From: CAZOEL01 sp964578835
GTDB taxonomy: Bacteria; Desulfobacterota; Syntrophobacteria; Syntrophobacterales; Syntrophobacteraceae
NCBI GenBank assembly: GCA_964578835.1
Contig: CAZOEL010000006.1
Span: forward strand, 1 to 64,000
DNA: 64,000 bases
Direction: 5' to 3'
Notes under the pieces: model-generated
What the model was told of the DNA's origin: nothing
Databases searched by the model: none
The model's input: only the letters and a program-made list of their open reading frames with translations
Translations under genes and position numbers: made by a program
Shown: positions 53,549 through 61,455 of the stretch, one piece after another
Layout: every line of letters begins with the position of its first letter
How positions within the stretch are numbered: position 1 is the stretch's first letter

Positions 53549-53755
53549 TTGATCAAACAACAGATGGAAGAGCGTTTGGAAGGCCTCAAGAAAGAATTCG
53601 AGGCGGGTCAGAAGATGCTGGCGGACCTGGAAGCGAGGAAAAATGGGCTCCAATCCACAGTCCTGCGCATCAGCGGCGCCATTCAGGTGCTGGAAGAATT
53701 GCTGGCCCTGGACGGTGAAGAAAGTGGAAGCACGAAAGCAAAAGAGCAGACATGA
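53549..53755 (+). CDS. Small coiled-coil protein after the fibre
   Basis: A 68-residue helical protein (MEERLEGLKKEFEAGQKMLADLEARK; VLRISGAIQVLEELLAL) started at TTG 53549 with AAGG 4-5 nt before it. Small coiled-coil proteins of this kind are common directly downstream of tail fibres or between baseplate genes. Its stop overlaps the next gene (ATGA), so it is a real member of the operon. It might be a fibre chaperone; no motif proves this. Confidence 0.6.
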   Translation: MIKQQMEERLEGLKKEFEAGQKMLADLEARKNGLQSTVLRISGAIQVLEELLALDGEESGSTKAKEQT

Positions 53756-54291
53756 TCCATAATGTGACAGCCGCCGTCGCCGCACTTCTCCAGGAGCATT
53801 TGGGAGGGGTGAAAATACAGGAGGGCCCGCTTGGTCCGACGCCGGAATTGCCCGCCGTGGGTATTTATGCCGGCAAGTTCGTCATCGAGCAACCGGTCCG
53901 CGATGTTTTGCCGACTCCGCAAGAGGAGGGAAAAGAACAAACGCTGACGCTTCAATCCGAATTCCGGCAGGAACTGCTCTTGGACGCCCATGGCGCGAAT
54001 GCAGGGGAAGCCGAAAAGTGGGCCTCGCTCGCCGCCAGTGTGATACTTGGCTGCGCCAAGGAATTGCTGCAAACAATCGATGCGCCTAACCCCGGATATA
54101 GCGCCGGTTCTTTCAAGTCGCTCCATTTCCCCGAGCAGTTGAGGCTCCTTGAGGGAAGCCCATCCCTTCTCGATAATGTCTGGGTTTACCGCCTCAGATT
54201 CAACGTGTTGGGACGACTGCGACTGGTCCGGCTATTGCCCGAAAGGAGGGCGGTGATCTCGGAAGTGGTCATCAAGCAAGAGCTTGGCTGA
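53752..54291 (+). CDS. Tail terminator-like protein (DUF4255/Pvc16-like candidate)
   Basis: A 179-residue protein closing the cluster, coupled to the small coiled-coil gene. IHNVTAAVAALLQEHLGG and PAVGIYAGKF, then LQSEFRQELLLDAHGANAGEAEKWASLAASVI, resemble the alpha/beta tail-terminator fold (DUF4255, Pvc16), which caps the tube and sheath. The final part (VWVYRLRFNVLGRLRLVRLLPERRAVISEV) is longer than usual. In eCIS the cap gene is often next to the AAA+ ATPase gene, which is missing here. Assigned with moderate certainty from fold and location. Confidence 0.55.
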   Translation: MIHNVTAAVAALLQEHLGGVKIQEGPLGPTPELPAVGIYAGKFVIEQPVRDVLPTPQEEGKEQTLTLQSEFRQELLLDAHGANAGEAEKWASLAASVILGCAKELLQTIDAPNPGYSAGSFKSLHFPEQLRLLEGSPSLLDNVWVYRLRFNVLGRLRLVRLLPERRAVISEVVIKQELG

Positions 54292-54785
54292 ACGCAAGAT
54301 TTTCGGGGTCGCGGAAGGCGCTGACGTTTCGCGTCCTCAGGAAGAGCAAATGCAGGAATCTTCCTTAGAAGCCTTAAATCGAGCGGACGTTTGGATTCTC
54401 TCGCCCTACAAGCTTCCCTTTCGCATTCCCGTATTTTCAGCCTCAGGCGTTCTGCAGCAAGCCTCGTGTTTATGAGCCATGCGGGCGCCGGTCATCGTAA
54501 AATCTTGTCGCTCACGCGGAACCTTTTCCCTTGCAGGAAGAGAAAATTTTCAATACATATGAGCACTCATGTCCAATGCAGCAGTACGAATGTCTTGTAC
54601 GTGAGCGGGCACATGGATCGGGAGGCGTCCGGAAATAACCGGCGCCATCGAAGTGACTCGTACGCTGAGTCTCAAGGCTGCCTATTTGCATCGACCGGCC
54701 GGCGCTTGGCGGAAGGCTCCAGAACTTTCAAAGAATCAGTAGGCTATCGCATCTATTCCTCCAGACCTATCAATGGGGAAAAAAT
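54292..54785. other. Intergenic stretch after the tail cluster
   Basis: No gene supported in 494 bp. Open frames are present (one begins at TTG 54284 inside the terminator gene) but have no recognisable domains. No terminator hairpin or integrase attachment-type repeat is evident. Confidence 0.5.
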
Positions 54786-55590
54786 ATGTTCGATTCTATT
54801 ACAATTCATTATCTTAATCACCCCTACGCTCACCCAGTCAGTTCTGCCAAACTGGATAACTTAGAGGCAGTGTTTCAATGGCCTGGTGGGAAAAAGCGGG
54901 AGGGTCGATTCCGGCGTCTGATCTATGATTTTGTGGAAGGCATCGGAAACGTTTACATCAAGTGCTACGACCATCCAAGCATACGGTGGAGGAGTTTTAT
55001 TGCTGGCAGTGAGGCATACCGTGAGTGGAAGAACTCGGAGCGTATGCGAAAAATAGGGCTGCAACAGCCGGAGATGCTTGTCGTTGCAAGCCGGTGGAGA
55101 GACGGCGGCATTACGGGAAGTTATCTGATTGTTCGTAAGGTTCCGTCTTCACTGTCGCTGGCTCAGTGGCTTAATCGGCATTCGGACCCGGAGAAGATTG
55201 AGCTGATCTGTGAGTCTCTGCTGGAAATGATCGCGCGGATGCACAGCAAAGGCTTTTGCCAATTGGGATCTGAAGCCAAAAAATATCCTGCTGTACTGGT
55301 CTGAGGGAATCCCGATTCTTGTTCCCATAGATTCGACCAACGGACGATCGATACATGCCTGGAATCGTAAGCGCTGCCTCAGCCGCGATTATGGATTTCT
55401 GATGCGGGACCCACGTGTTGGCCCGGTATTGTCACAGATGATCGACGTCAAGAACTTGAAATCTAGTGTAATGACCCGGCAGCCTGTCTTGAGCTCATTT
55501 GCGGCCTGGTCTGTTTCCATCGTAGGCCAAGAATGGCTCGAGCCGTTGTGGAGCTCTTTTCTTGCCGCTTTCCCGCCAGCTTATTTGTAA
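54786..55590 (+). pseudogene. LPS-kinase (WaaP/InaA family), frameshifted
   Basis: The first 157 codons encode a kinase-like N-lobe (FVEGIGNVYIKCYDHPSIRW, AYREWKNSERMRKIGLQQPE, SYLIVRKVPSSLSLAQWLNR, LLEMIARMHSKGF). The frame then breaks: the catalytic stretch ANWDLKPKNILLYW, with the kinase WDLK..N pattern, continues in another frame to 55590. Removing one T from the TTTT run at 55254-55257 joins the two exactly (SKGF-ANWDLKPKN). A functional copy would be about 267 residues and phosphorylate core sugars of lipopolysaccharide. It is a single-base frameshift: either a recent inactivation or a sequencing error. Start ATG has GGGG at 8 nt. Confidence 0.8.
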
Positions 55591-55746
55591 CTGGCGAACG
55601 GCGCCCGTGTTGTGATATCCGGGCTGAGGACTGCGAAGCGGTCGGATGCTCTCGATCATCAAGATCAATCTTGGGTTCGGACTCGCTTTCAACGCCCTGG
55701 CCGTTCTGGCAAGCGGCGACTTACATGAGTCCCCGCCTTTCTGCTC

Positions 55747-56251
55747 TCAGTCGGCAGGACGCTCTTCATGCAACGTAAGCATCCTGTTCGATCTGTTTTT
55801 GCAAAGGCCGGCGATATCCAAATCCTTATTATAAACGGAAGTTTCTATTTCCATTAGACCCAGAATAGTATGGAAAAAATGGTCTTGCGTGTAGCGCCTG
55901 GATGCTTTTTTCCTTAACTCTTCTTTGTCTATTTTGAAATTGTCGCCAAACCACAGGAAGGATGCGACATGCTTTTGCTCATCGGGGGCCATGAAATATG
56001 GAAGCCCATGAAGATACAGACCGTTCTCTCCAAGAGATTCCCCATGATCGCTCATATAGAACAAAGCCGTCTCGAATTCATGGCTGTTTTGTTTCAATAA
56101 GCCTATCACCCGGGAGAGGAAGTGGTCAGAATATCGTATCGGTTGAAAGAGGATAGACATCTGCGACATGGGAAAAGAAGGATGCGTTGTCAAACGTTAC
56201 AAAAAACAACGCGGTTATAACAATGAGCTTTGTCTCACTTATCTTTTTCAA
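55747..56251 (-). pseudogene. eptA: eptA (lipid A/LPS phosphoethanolamine transferase) remnant
   Basis: The 5' part (TTG 56251: KKISETKLIVITALFFVTFDNASFFSHVADVYPLS) is the first membrane helix of EptA-type transferases. The 3' part (IRYSDHFLSRVIGLLKQN, LFYMSDHGESLGENGLYLHG) is the C-terminus with its sulfatase-fold metal-binding DHGESLGE signature. They are joined out of frame at about 56150, and the ~350-400 residues normally between (remaining helices and catalytic Thr domain) are gone. Intact EptA is ~540 residues; here only about 160 codons remain. Loss of about 1.1 kb with a frameshift means it cannot act. It lies beside a two-component system of the kind that controls such genes. Confidence 0.85.
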
Positions 56252-56740
56252 CTTGTGGCATCCTGTTCCGTCAACCGACTCATCGTTGATCCAAACGCAT
56301 TCCCATGTATAGAGCTTGGCTCTAGCGCTCTGTCCACTTCGTTTCTTCAGGTTAAGCAGGCGCCTTATCCTGCCTGAGGAAAGCGTCGGGGGAAGAAGCT
56401 GGAGCTTCCGCCTCCACGACCCGAAGAAACAATGTGGACAACCCAGCAGGGCTTCTTCAATTTTTTTTTGCCAGGCGGCGAATATTCTCAGCCTAATCAT
56501 TGACCGGTATCCGGTATGATGATCGAAACCATCGGTTCCCCGTAAATACGCACAGCCCCCTTTCCGATCCCGCGAATGCCCATCTGACGCCATGCGCGGT
56601 CGATATGGCTCCTAATAAAGGAATGGGGAGAAAAAGTGGAGTTAATATTTCTTAAGGTTTAGGGCGCATTTAATGTGAGGATTGAGGAAGTAGCTTTTTG
56701 AGCGGAGCAACTGGTTACGGCGATGGTGGAGGGTAGTTCC
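56252..56740. other. Region between eptA remnant and the sensor kinase
   Basis: No gene in 489 bp. The site GTTAAT-ATTT-CTTAAG (56641-56656) may be a regulator box of the former eptA promoter; TATTAG (56617-56612 on the minus strand) is a possible -10. Confidence 0.4.
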
Positions 56741-58138
56741 TCAAGCGGTTGTTCCACGACCGAGAAAAACTCGGAACACAGTTCCCAAACCGGGCTCGCT
56801 CTCCACCGTTATGCGGCCTCCGTGAGCGTTCACAATTCCCTGCACCAAGGGCAGGCCCAAGCCGATGCCCGGACCGGAGCGGCTCACATCTCCACGATAG
56901 TAGCGCTCAAAGATATTGGGCAGGTCCCTTGGAGAAATTCCCGCTCCCGTATCGGCCACAGTAACGATCACACCCTCTTCCAGGGGGTTTGCCTCTGTCA
57001 AAAGGCGGATCTTGCCTCCTGTGGGCGTGTACTTGACGGCATTATCCAGCAGATTGGCCAACGCCTGAAAGAGTCGGCTTCGATCCCCTTGAACGATAGT
57101 CTCCGGAGCTATGGATGCCTCGATGAGCACGCCCTTGTCTTCAGCCACCGGAACAAAGGTCTGCAGGATATCCCGGGCCAAATCGTCGACTCGCACCTGT
57201 TCGCGTCTGAGTCGGAACGCCCCTCCTTCGGCTTCGGAAACATCGAGGATGGAGTGAAAAATGCCGCAGAGGCGATCGATATGTTCAACAATTCTATATA
57301 GCGACATTCGATAAGCTTCGCCATCGCGACGCTCCTGCAAGGTCACTTCAGCCAGGCTTTTTATGCCGGTAAGCGGGGTCTTTAGATCGTGAGCCAGAGC
57401 GTCCGTCACATCATGCATTCCGCGCACCAACGCGTCGATTCGCTCCAGCATTCCATTGAAGGATTGGGCCAGTCGGTCGACCTCATCTCCTCTGCCGGAG
57501 ACGGGCATTCGTTGTCCGAGCGACTTCCCTCCGATCCTTGAGGCTAGCCGGGCCATCTCGCCTATGGGAGACAAAGCCCTTCGGGCCATGAATCCTCCGG
57601 CGCACACGCACAACACGAAGGCCAGTAGCGCAATACGAAGAAGGTGGTGCGAGAACTGCTCCATCCAGAGCTCATGCTTTAGGAGAGGAAGGCCGACCTG
57701 CACCACCGAGCCATCGCGCAGAAGCCCGTAAGCGACATGTACGGATTGACCGCCGCCCGTATTGATAATCTCAATAGGCGCTTCCCCATTCCGGGCTTTC
57801 GAGGTCAGCTCCGGATTGATCTTGATGTGGCTCCAATAATCTGACTTTGCATCAAAAATGACGTTATCGTCCTTATCGATGATGCGACCCATAAAAAGCC
57901 CGTCTTCAGCCTCGTACTCCTCCCGCAAATGCTGAATGACTGCAGGGAGGCCGCGCTCGCCATAGGCTATATTGATTTCCACAATTTCTTCTCTCAGCTC
58001 TTCTCTGGTCCAGTGATCGAAATTGATGGACATCATAAAGAAAAATGAGCCGAAGACGGCGATAAAGGATATGCTGAAAACCCCGGCATACCAAAGCGTG
58101 AGGCGAACGGCCAAGCTAGAGAAGTGTTTGCGCATCAT
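56741..58138 (-). CDS. Sensor histidine kinase (OmpR-partner, HAMP/HisKA)
   Basis: A 465-residue inner-membrane kinase. A helix near residues 13-35, a periplasmic domain, a second helix (about 168-190), HAMP (SPIGEMARLASRIGGKSLGQRM), H-box AHDLKTPLTGIKSLAEV (phospho-His), N-box LANLLDNAVKYTPTGGKI and G-box ADTGAGISPRDLPNIFERYYRG, then GPGIGLGLPLVQGI. Its start overlaps the response-regulator stop by 23 bp. Architecture resembles QseC/CusS/PmrB-type kinases. The signal is unknown. Neighbouring envelope genes point to envelope stress or cationic ligands. Confidence 0.92.
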   Translation of the reverse strand: MMRKHFSSLAVRLTLWYAGVFSISFIAVFGSFFFMMSINFDHWTREELREEIVEINIAYGERGLPAVIQHLREEYEAEDGLFMGRIIDKDDNVIFDAKSDYWSHIKINPELTSKARNGEAPIEIINTGGGQSVHVAYGLLRDGSVVQVGLPLLKHELWMEQFSHHLLRIALLAFVLCVCAGGFMARRALSPIGEMARLASRIGGKSLGQRMPVSGRGDEVDRLAQSFNGMLERIDALVRGMHDVTDALAHDLKTPLTGIKSLAEVTLQERRDGEAYRMSLYRIVEHIDRLCGIFHSILDVSEAEGGAFRLRREQVRVDDLARDILQTFVPVAEDKGVLIEASIAPETIVQGDRSRLFQALANLLDNAVKYTPTGGKIRLLTEANPLEEGVIVTVADTGAGISPRDLPNIFERYYRGDVSRSGPGIGLGLPLVQGIVNAHGGRITVESEPGLGTVFRVFLGRGTTA

Positions 58139-58817
58139 CTATCTTGTCCGTAAAAATATAGCCGACGCCGCGGATCGTTTTGAGCAGCCTCGAAAGACCC
58201 GTGTGCTTGAGCTTTTCTCGCAGATGGCAAACATGGACTTCAACCACGTTGGTGGATGGATGGAAATTGTATCCCCAAACATGCTGAAGAAGTTGCGTGC
58301 GGGTAACGACCCGGTTTGCATTGCGGGCGAGGTGCTCGAGCAATGAGAATTCGCGCGGTTGGAGCTCGATTTCATCCCCTTTCCAGTATGCGCGGCGCTC
58401 GAGGAGGTCCAGAGTCAGGTCTGCAACACTCAAACGAACAGACTCACGACTTCCTCTGCTGCGCCGGATGAGGTTTTGTAGTCGCACCAAGAGCTCCGCA
58501 AAGGCAAAGGGCTTGACGAGGTAATCGTCTCCACCGGTCTGAAGGCCGAGCACACGGTCGTCTACGCTGCGCTTCGCGCTGAGGATTATCACCGGAGTGC
58601 TCATTCCCTTCTTTCGAAGCTCTTGAAGAAGATCCAAACCGCTCATGCCGGGAAGCATGATGTCGAGAATCATAGCGTCATATCGCCCTTGTAGAGCCAA
58701 CTCCAACCCTTCGACTCCATCGCCGGCCACATCGACGGAAAAACGCTTCTCCTCAAGGCCCTGACGGACAGCGAGCGCAATTTCTCGATCGTCTTCAACC
58801 AGCAATATGCGTAGCAC
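58116..58817 (-). CDS. OmpR-family response regulator
   Basis: A 233-residue regulator when begun at GTG 58817, the start that opens directly into VLRILLVEDDREIALAV; the open frame runs further upstream to 58913 but without homology. The receiver has Asp in DAMILDIMLPGMSG and Lys in YLVKPFAFAELL. The winged helix carries TNVVEVHVCHLREKLKHTGLSRLLKTIRGVGYIF, which contacts DNA. It is co-transcribed with the kinase. Candidate targets are the divergent LTA-synthase-family gene and the decayed eptA, both preceded by a TTAA-type repeat. Confidence 0.93.
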   Translation of the reverse strand: MLRILLVEDDREIALAVRQGLEEKRFSVDVAGDGVEGLELALQGRYDAMILDIMLPGMSGLDLLQELRKKGMSTPVIILSAKRSVDDRVLGLQTGGDDYLVKPFAFAELLVRLQNLIRRSRGSRESVRLSVADLTLDLLERRAYWKGDEIELQPREFSLLEHLARNANRVVTRTQLLQHVWGYNFHPSTNVVEVHVCHLREKLKHTGLSRLLKTIRGVGYIFTDKIDDAQTLL

Positions 58818-59299
58818 ATCAACCGCTTCCACAGTATTTGTCCTCGGCGCGACTCGATCTTTAATCTTCACCGCAAAAAGCCTTCGCCCATTTGCTTTAC
58901 GCAGCCAAGCCAACTATCGCCGTAGGCAGCAGCGGCTCGACCATCTACATTTCAATAATGACGGAAGATCGCTATTCAGGCAAGCGCCTCGTAAACGATC
59001 ATGCACTCCAATCTCTCCGCGGATGCCGACCATCGACCGCAATGGGGCTCTGTAAATATTAAGAAAGCTTAATTAGGCTTTCTTCTTCTGCTGCTGTAGG
59101 TATGCTGAAGAAAACAGCGGAGATCGCCGCTAATGGGCCGGCAGGCGATGCTTGCTTATTGATTTATGCCCAGGCAGACTCCGTAATTATGAAGTTAGGG
59201 TCATAGCCTCATAATATCTCCAAGGAGAACTGTACGGCAACCTGCCGATTACAGCTTTTCTCAAAAGCCTATGGATCGCGACCTTTCCGGGAGCAGCGC
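58818..59299. other. Divergent intergenic region RR / sulfatase
   Basis: No gene in 482 bp. It contains ATTAAG-AAAG-CTTAAT (59058-59073), a possible regulator box, and just inside it a hairpin AAGAAAGC/GCTTTCTT (59061-59084). A -10-like TATGCT lies at 59100. Confidence 0.45.
59058..59073. promoter_or_regulatory. Possible binding site of the OmpR-type regulator
   Basis: ATTAAG and CTTAAT form an inverted or direct TTAA pair spaced 10 bp start to start. A related pair, GTTAAT/CTTAAG with the same spacing, precedes the eptA remnant. The PmrA consensus repeats CTTAAT every 11 bp, so the resemblance is partial. Confidence 0.3.
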
Positions 59300-61369
59300 T
59301 TGAAAAAAAGAATTCAGAATTATTTCAATCAATACTATTCAAAAGCAGCATCCTTTTTCCCACCGGAGGCTCGGTTCATCTTTGCGCTGTACGTTCTTCT
59401 CTTGCTTTATTTTGGATTTCTCCGTTTGGCGCTATTGCAGCGAAACATCGTCCTTGCTGAGCAGATTCCCTCTGCGATTCTGACCATGAGCTTTCTTACC
59501 GGCATGCGCTTTGACCTTGCTATAAGCTCTTATATGCTCATTCCTTTATTTGTAGCCTTGATGGTTTTCAAGGGGCGGAGCCGTTCAAGGGTTATTTGGC
59601 TCTTTTGCATTATTTTTCAGGCCGCATTTTTGCTCGGGTTGGCCGAGGCCGAGTTCTATAGCGAATTCGAGAGCAGGTTCAACACCCTTGTTTTCGAATA
59701 CTTGAGCCATCCGAACATTGTCGCGGAAATGATCTGGGAAGGGTATCCGGTCGTCCGCTACGTTTTACTGTGGATGCTCTTAGCCGCATTCTTTGCTTTT
59801 ATGGTCCGGAGGCTTTTTCACTTTTTCTTTTCCTCTGACGAGCCCGGATATCCGAGCCTGTCTCGAATCCTTGGCTCCATGGGGATGCTCGTATTGATGG
59901 TTTTCGCCAGCAGGGGCGGCTTCGGGCATGAGCCGCTTCGCTGGGGAGACGCTTTCTTTTCGGAATCCACTTTCGCGAATCATCTTGCTCTAAACGGCAT
60001 GTTCTCCCTCGGGCGCTCCGTGTGGGACAAAATCTACAGCAAGCAAGCGTTCTGGACCAAGGCGATGCCGGTAGAAGAGGCTTTCAAGGATGTGAGGGAG
60101 CTCCTCTTTCTTCCGGATGAATCCGACATGCATGACAAGGATCACCCGATCTTGAGACGTGGAGCCTCTTCCTCGGAAGCCATGAAGCACAAGGCCTCAA
60201 GCTCTAAGCCGATGAACGTGGTAGTGATCCTGATGGAAAGCTTCTCCGGCCGTTATGTGGGCGCTCTCGGCGCCCGTGAGGGCCTGACCCCTGAATTCGA
60301 TCGCCTGAGTGAAAGAGGCGCGCTCTTTGAGAGAGCGTTCTCGAACGGAACTCACACGCACCAGGGGGTTTACGCATCCCTTTGCTCCTTTCCGCATCTT
60401 CCCGGCTACGATTACCTCATGAAGATGATGGAAGCCAACCAGGAATTTTCATCTCTGCCCGGTTTGCTGAAAGCACAAGGGTACCAGACGCTTTTCCTCT
60501 ACAACGGTCTTTTCTCCTGGGACAATAAGGAGGGCTTCTTTCGTCACCAGGGAATCGACCGTTTTATTGGGAGTGGCGACTACGTGGCGCCGACCTTCGT
60601 CGATCCCGTGTGGGGTGTTTGCGACTACGATGTCTTTTCGCGCGCAAACAGCGAATTCAGCGCCATGTCTTCAAAGGGCCCGTTCCTTGGCGTCATCCTG
60701 ACTCTTTCCAATCACCAACCCTTCAACCTCCCGTCGCCCCTGCCTTTTGAGAGAATCGAAACCGGAAGCCCCATGGACGGCAGGCACAACGGCATTCGCT
60801 ACAGCGACTGGGCTTTGGGGGAATTCTTCCGGCAGGCAAGACAGGAAGAGTACTTTCAGAACACTCTTTTTGTCATCACCGGCGACCATGGGTTTGCGGT
60901 TCCACCGATGATAACTGACCTGCAACTCTCGAGATTTCATGTTCCTCTTCTCTTCTATTCCGAATCTCTGTTCGGATCAGAGGGTCTCAGGCGCAATGAA
61001 GTCGCGAGCCAGGTGGATATTGTTCCAAGCGTTCTAGGGCTCCTCGGTTTGGAAGTCCCGCATCAGAGCTGGGGCAGAAATCTTTTTTCGCCGGTCTTTC
61101 AGGACGAAGGCTTTGCACTCATAAAACCTTCAGGCGGGGAAGAGACGGTTGGCTTCGTCCGTGGCAATCGAATACTCATCATGTCCCCAAAGCGCTCTCC
61201 CCACATCTACCGATACTCGTTCGGCTCAACGCCTTCTTTCGGTAGCGATGAGTCCGACCACGCCGCAGACCGACGCATGGCGCGGAATGCACAGGCTCTT
61301 ATCGAGTCGGGAATTGTCGCCCTCAACACGCGCAGACTTGGAGCTCCAATTTCCACCTCATTCAAGTGA
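59300..61369 (+). CDS. LTA-synthase-family sulfatase (membrane glycerol/phosphoethanolamine-phosphotransferase-like)
   Basis: A 689-residue protein started at TTG 59300 (GGGAG at 7 nt). It has about five N-terminal membrane helices (to about residue 210) and a periplasmic alkaline-phosphatase-superfamily domain. The metal/nucleophile sites are VVVILMESFSGRYVGALG, FSNGTHTHQGVYASLCSFPH (the Thr nucleophile region) and FVITGDHGFAVPP; GEFFRQARQEEY is typical of the LtaS group. In Gram-negatives such proteins add glycerol-phosphate or phosphoethanolamine to periplasmic glucans or LPS. It is divergent from the OmpR-type regulator and may be its target. It is intact, unlike the eptA neighbour. Confidence 0.85.
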   Translation: MKKRIQNYFNQYYSKAASFFPPEARFIFALYVLLLLYFGFLRLALLQRNIVLAEQIPSAILTMSFLTGMRFDLAISSYMLIPLFVALMVFKGRSRSRVIWLFCIIFQAAFLLGLAEAEFYSEFESRFNTLVFEYLSHPNIVAEMIWEGYPVVRYVLLWMLLAAFFAFMVRRLFHFFFSSDEPGYPSLSRILGSMGMLVLMVFASRGGFGHEPLRWGDAFFSESTFANHLALNGMFSLGRSVWDKIYSKQAFWTKAMPVEEAFKDVRELLFLPDESDMHDKDHPILRRGASSSEAMKHKASSSKPMNVVVILMESFSGRYVGALGAREGLTPEFDRLSERGALFERAFSNGTHTHQGVYASLCSFPHLPGYDYLMKMMEANQEFSSLPGLLKAQGYQTLFLYNGLFSWDNKEGFFRHQGIDRFIGSGDYVAPTFVDPVWGVCDYDVFSRANSEFSAMSSKGPFLGVILTLSNHQPFNLPSPLPFERIETGSPMDGRHNGIRYSDWALGEFFRQARQEEYFQNTLFVITGDHGFAVPPMITDLQLSRFHVPLLFYSESLFGSEGLRRNEVASQVDIVPSVLGLLGLEVPHQSWGRNLFSPVFQDEGFALIKPSGGEETVGFVRGNRILIMSPKRSPHIYRYSFGSTPSFGSDESDHAADRRMARNAQALIESGIVALNTRRLGAPISTSFK

Positions 61370-61455
61370 AGAGACAGAGTCCGTTTGAGCCCTTTGAGCA
61401 TGTCGGCCGCATCCGTTAGCAACCAATGGACGCCGTTCCATCATCGCCTCCCGTT

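Noticed and set aside
36684..54291. Complete prophage
   Set aside because: No capsid, portal, terminase, integrase, replication or lysis genes, and no attachment repeats were found at the borders.
54284..54475. 63-codon frame beginning inside the terminator-like gene
   Set aside because: No domain, no ribosome site, and loss of coding character after 54,300.
54391..54864. 157-codon frame after the tail cluster
   Set aside because: Mixed, low-information sequence overlapping the true start of the LPS kinase pseudogene.
56126..56593. 155-codon minus-strand gene containing the eptA N-terminus
   Set aside because: Only the part after 56251 resembles EptA; the upstream 114 codons are non-coding sequence in an open frame.
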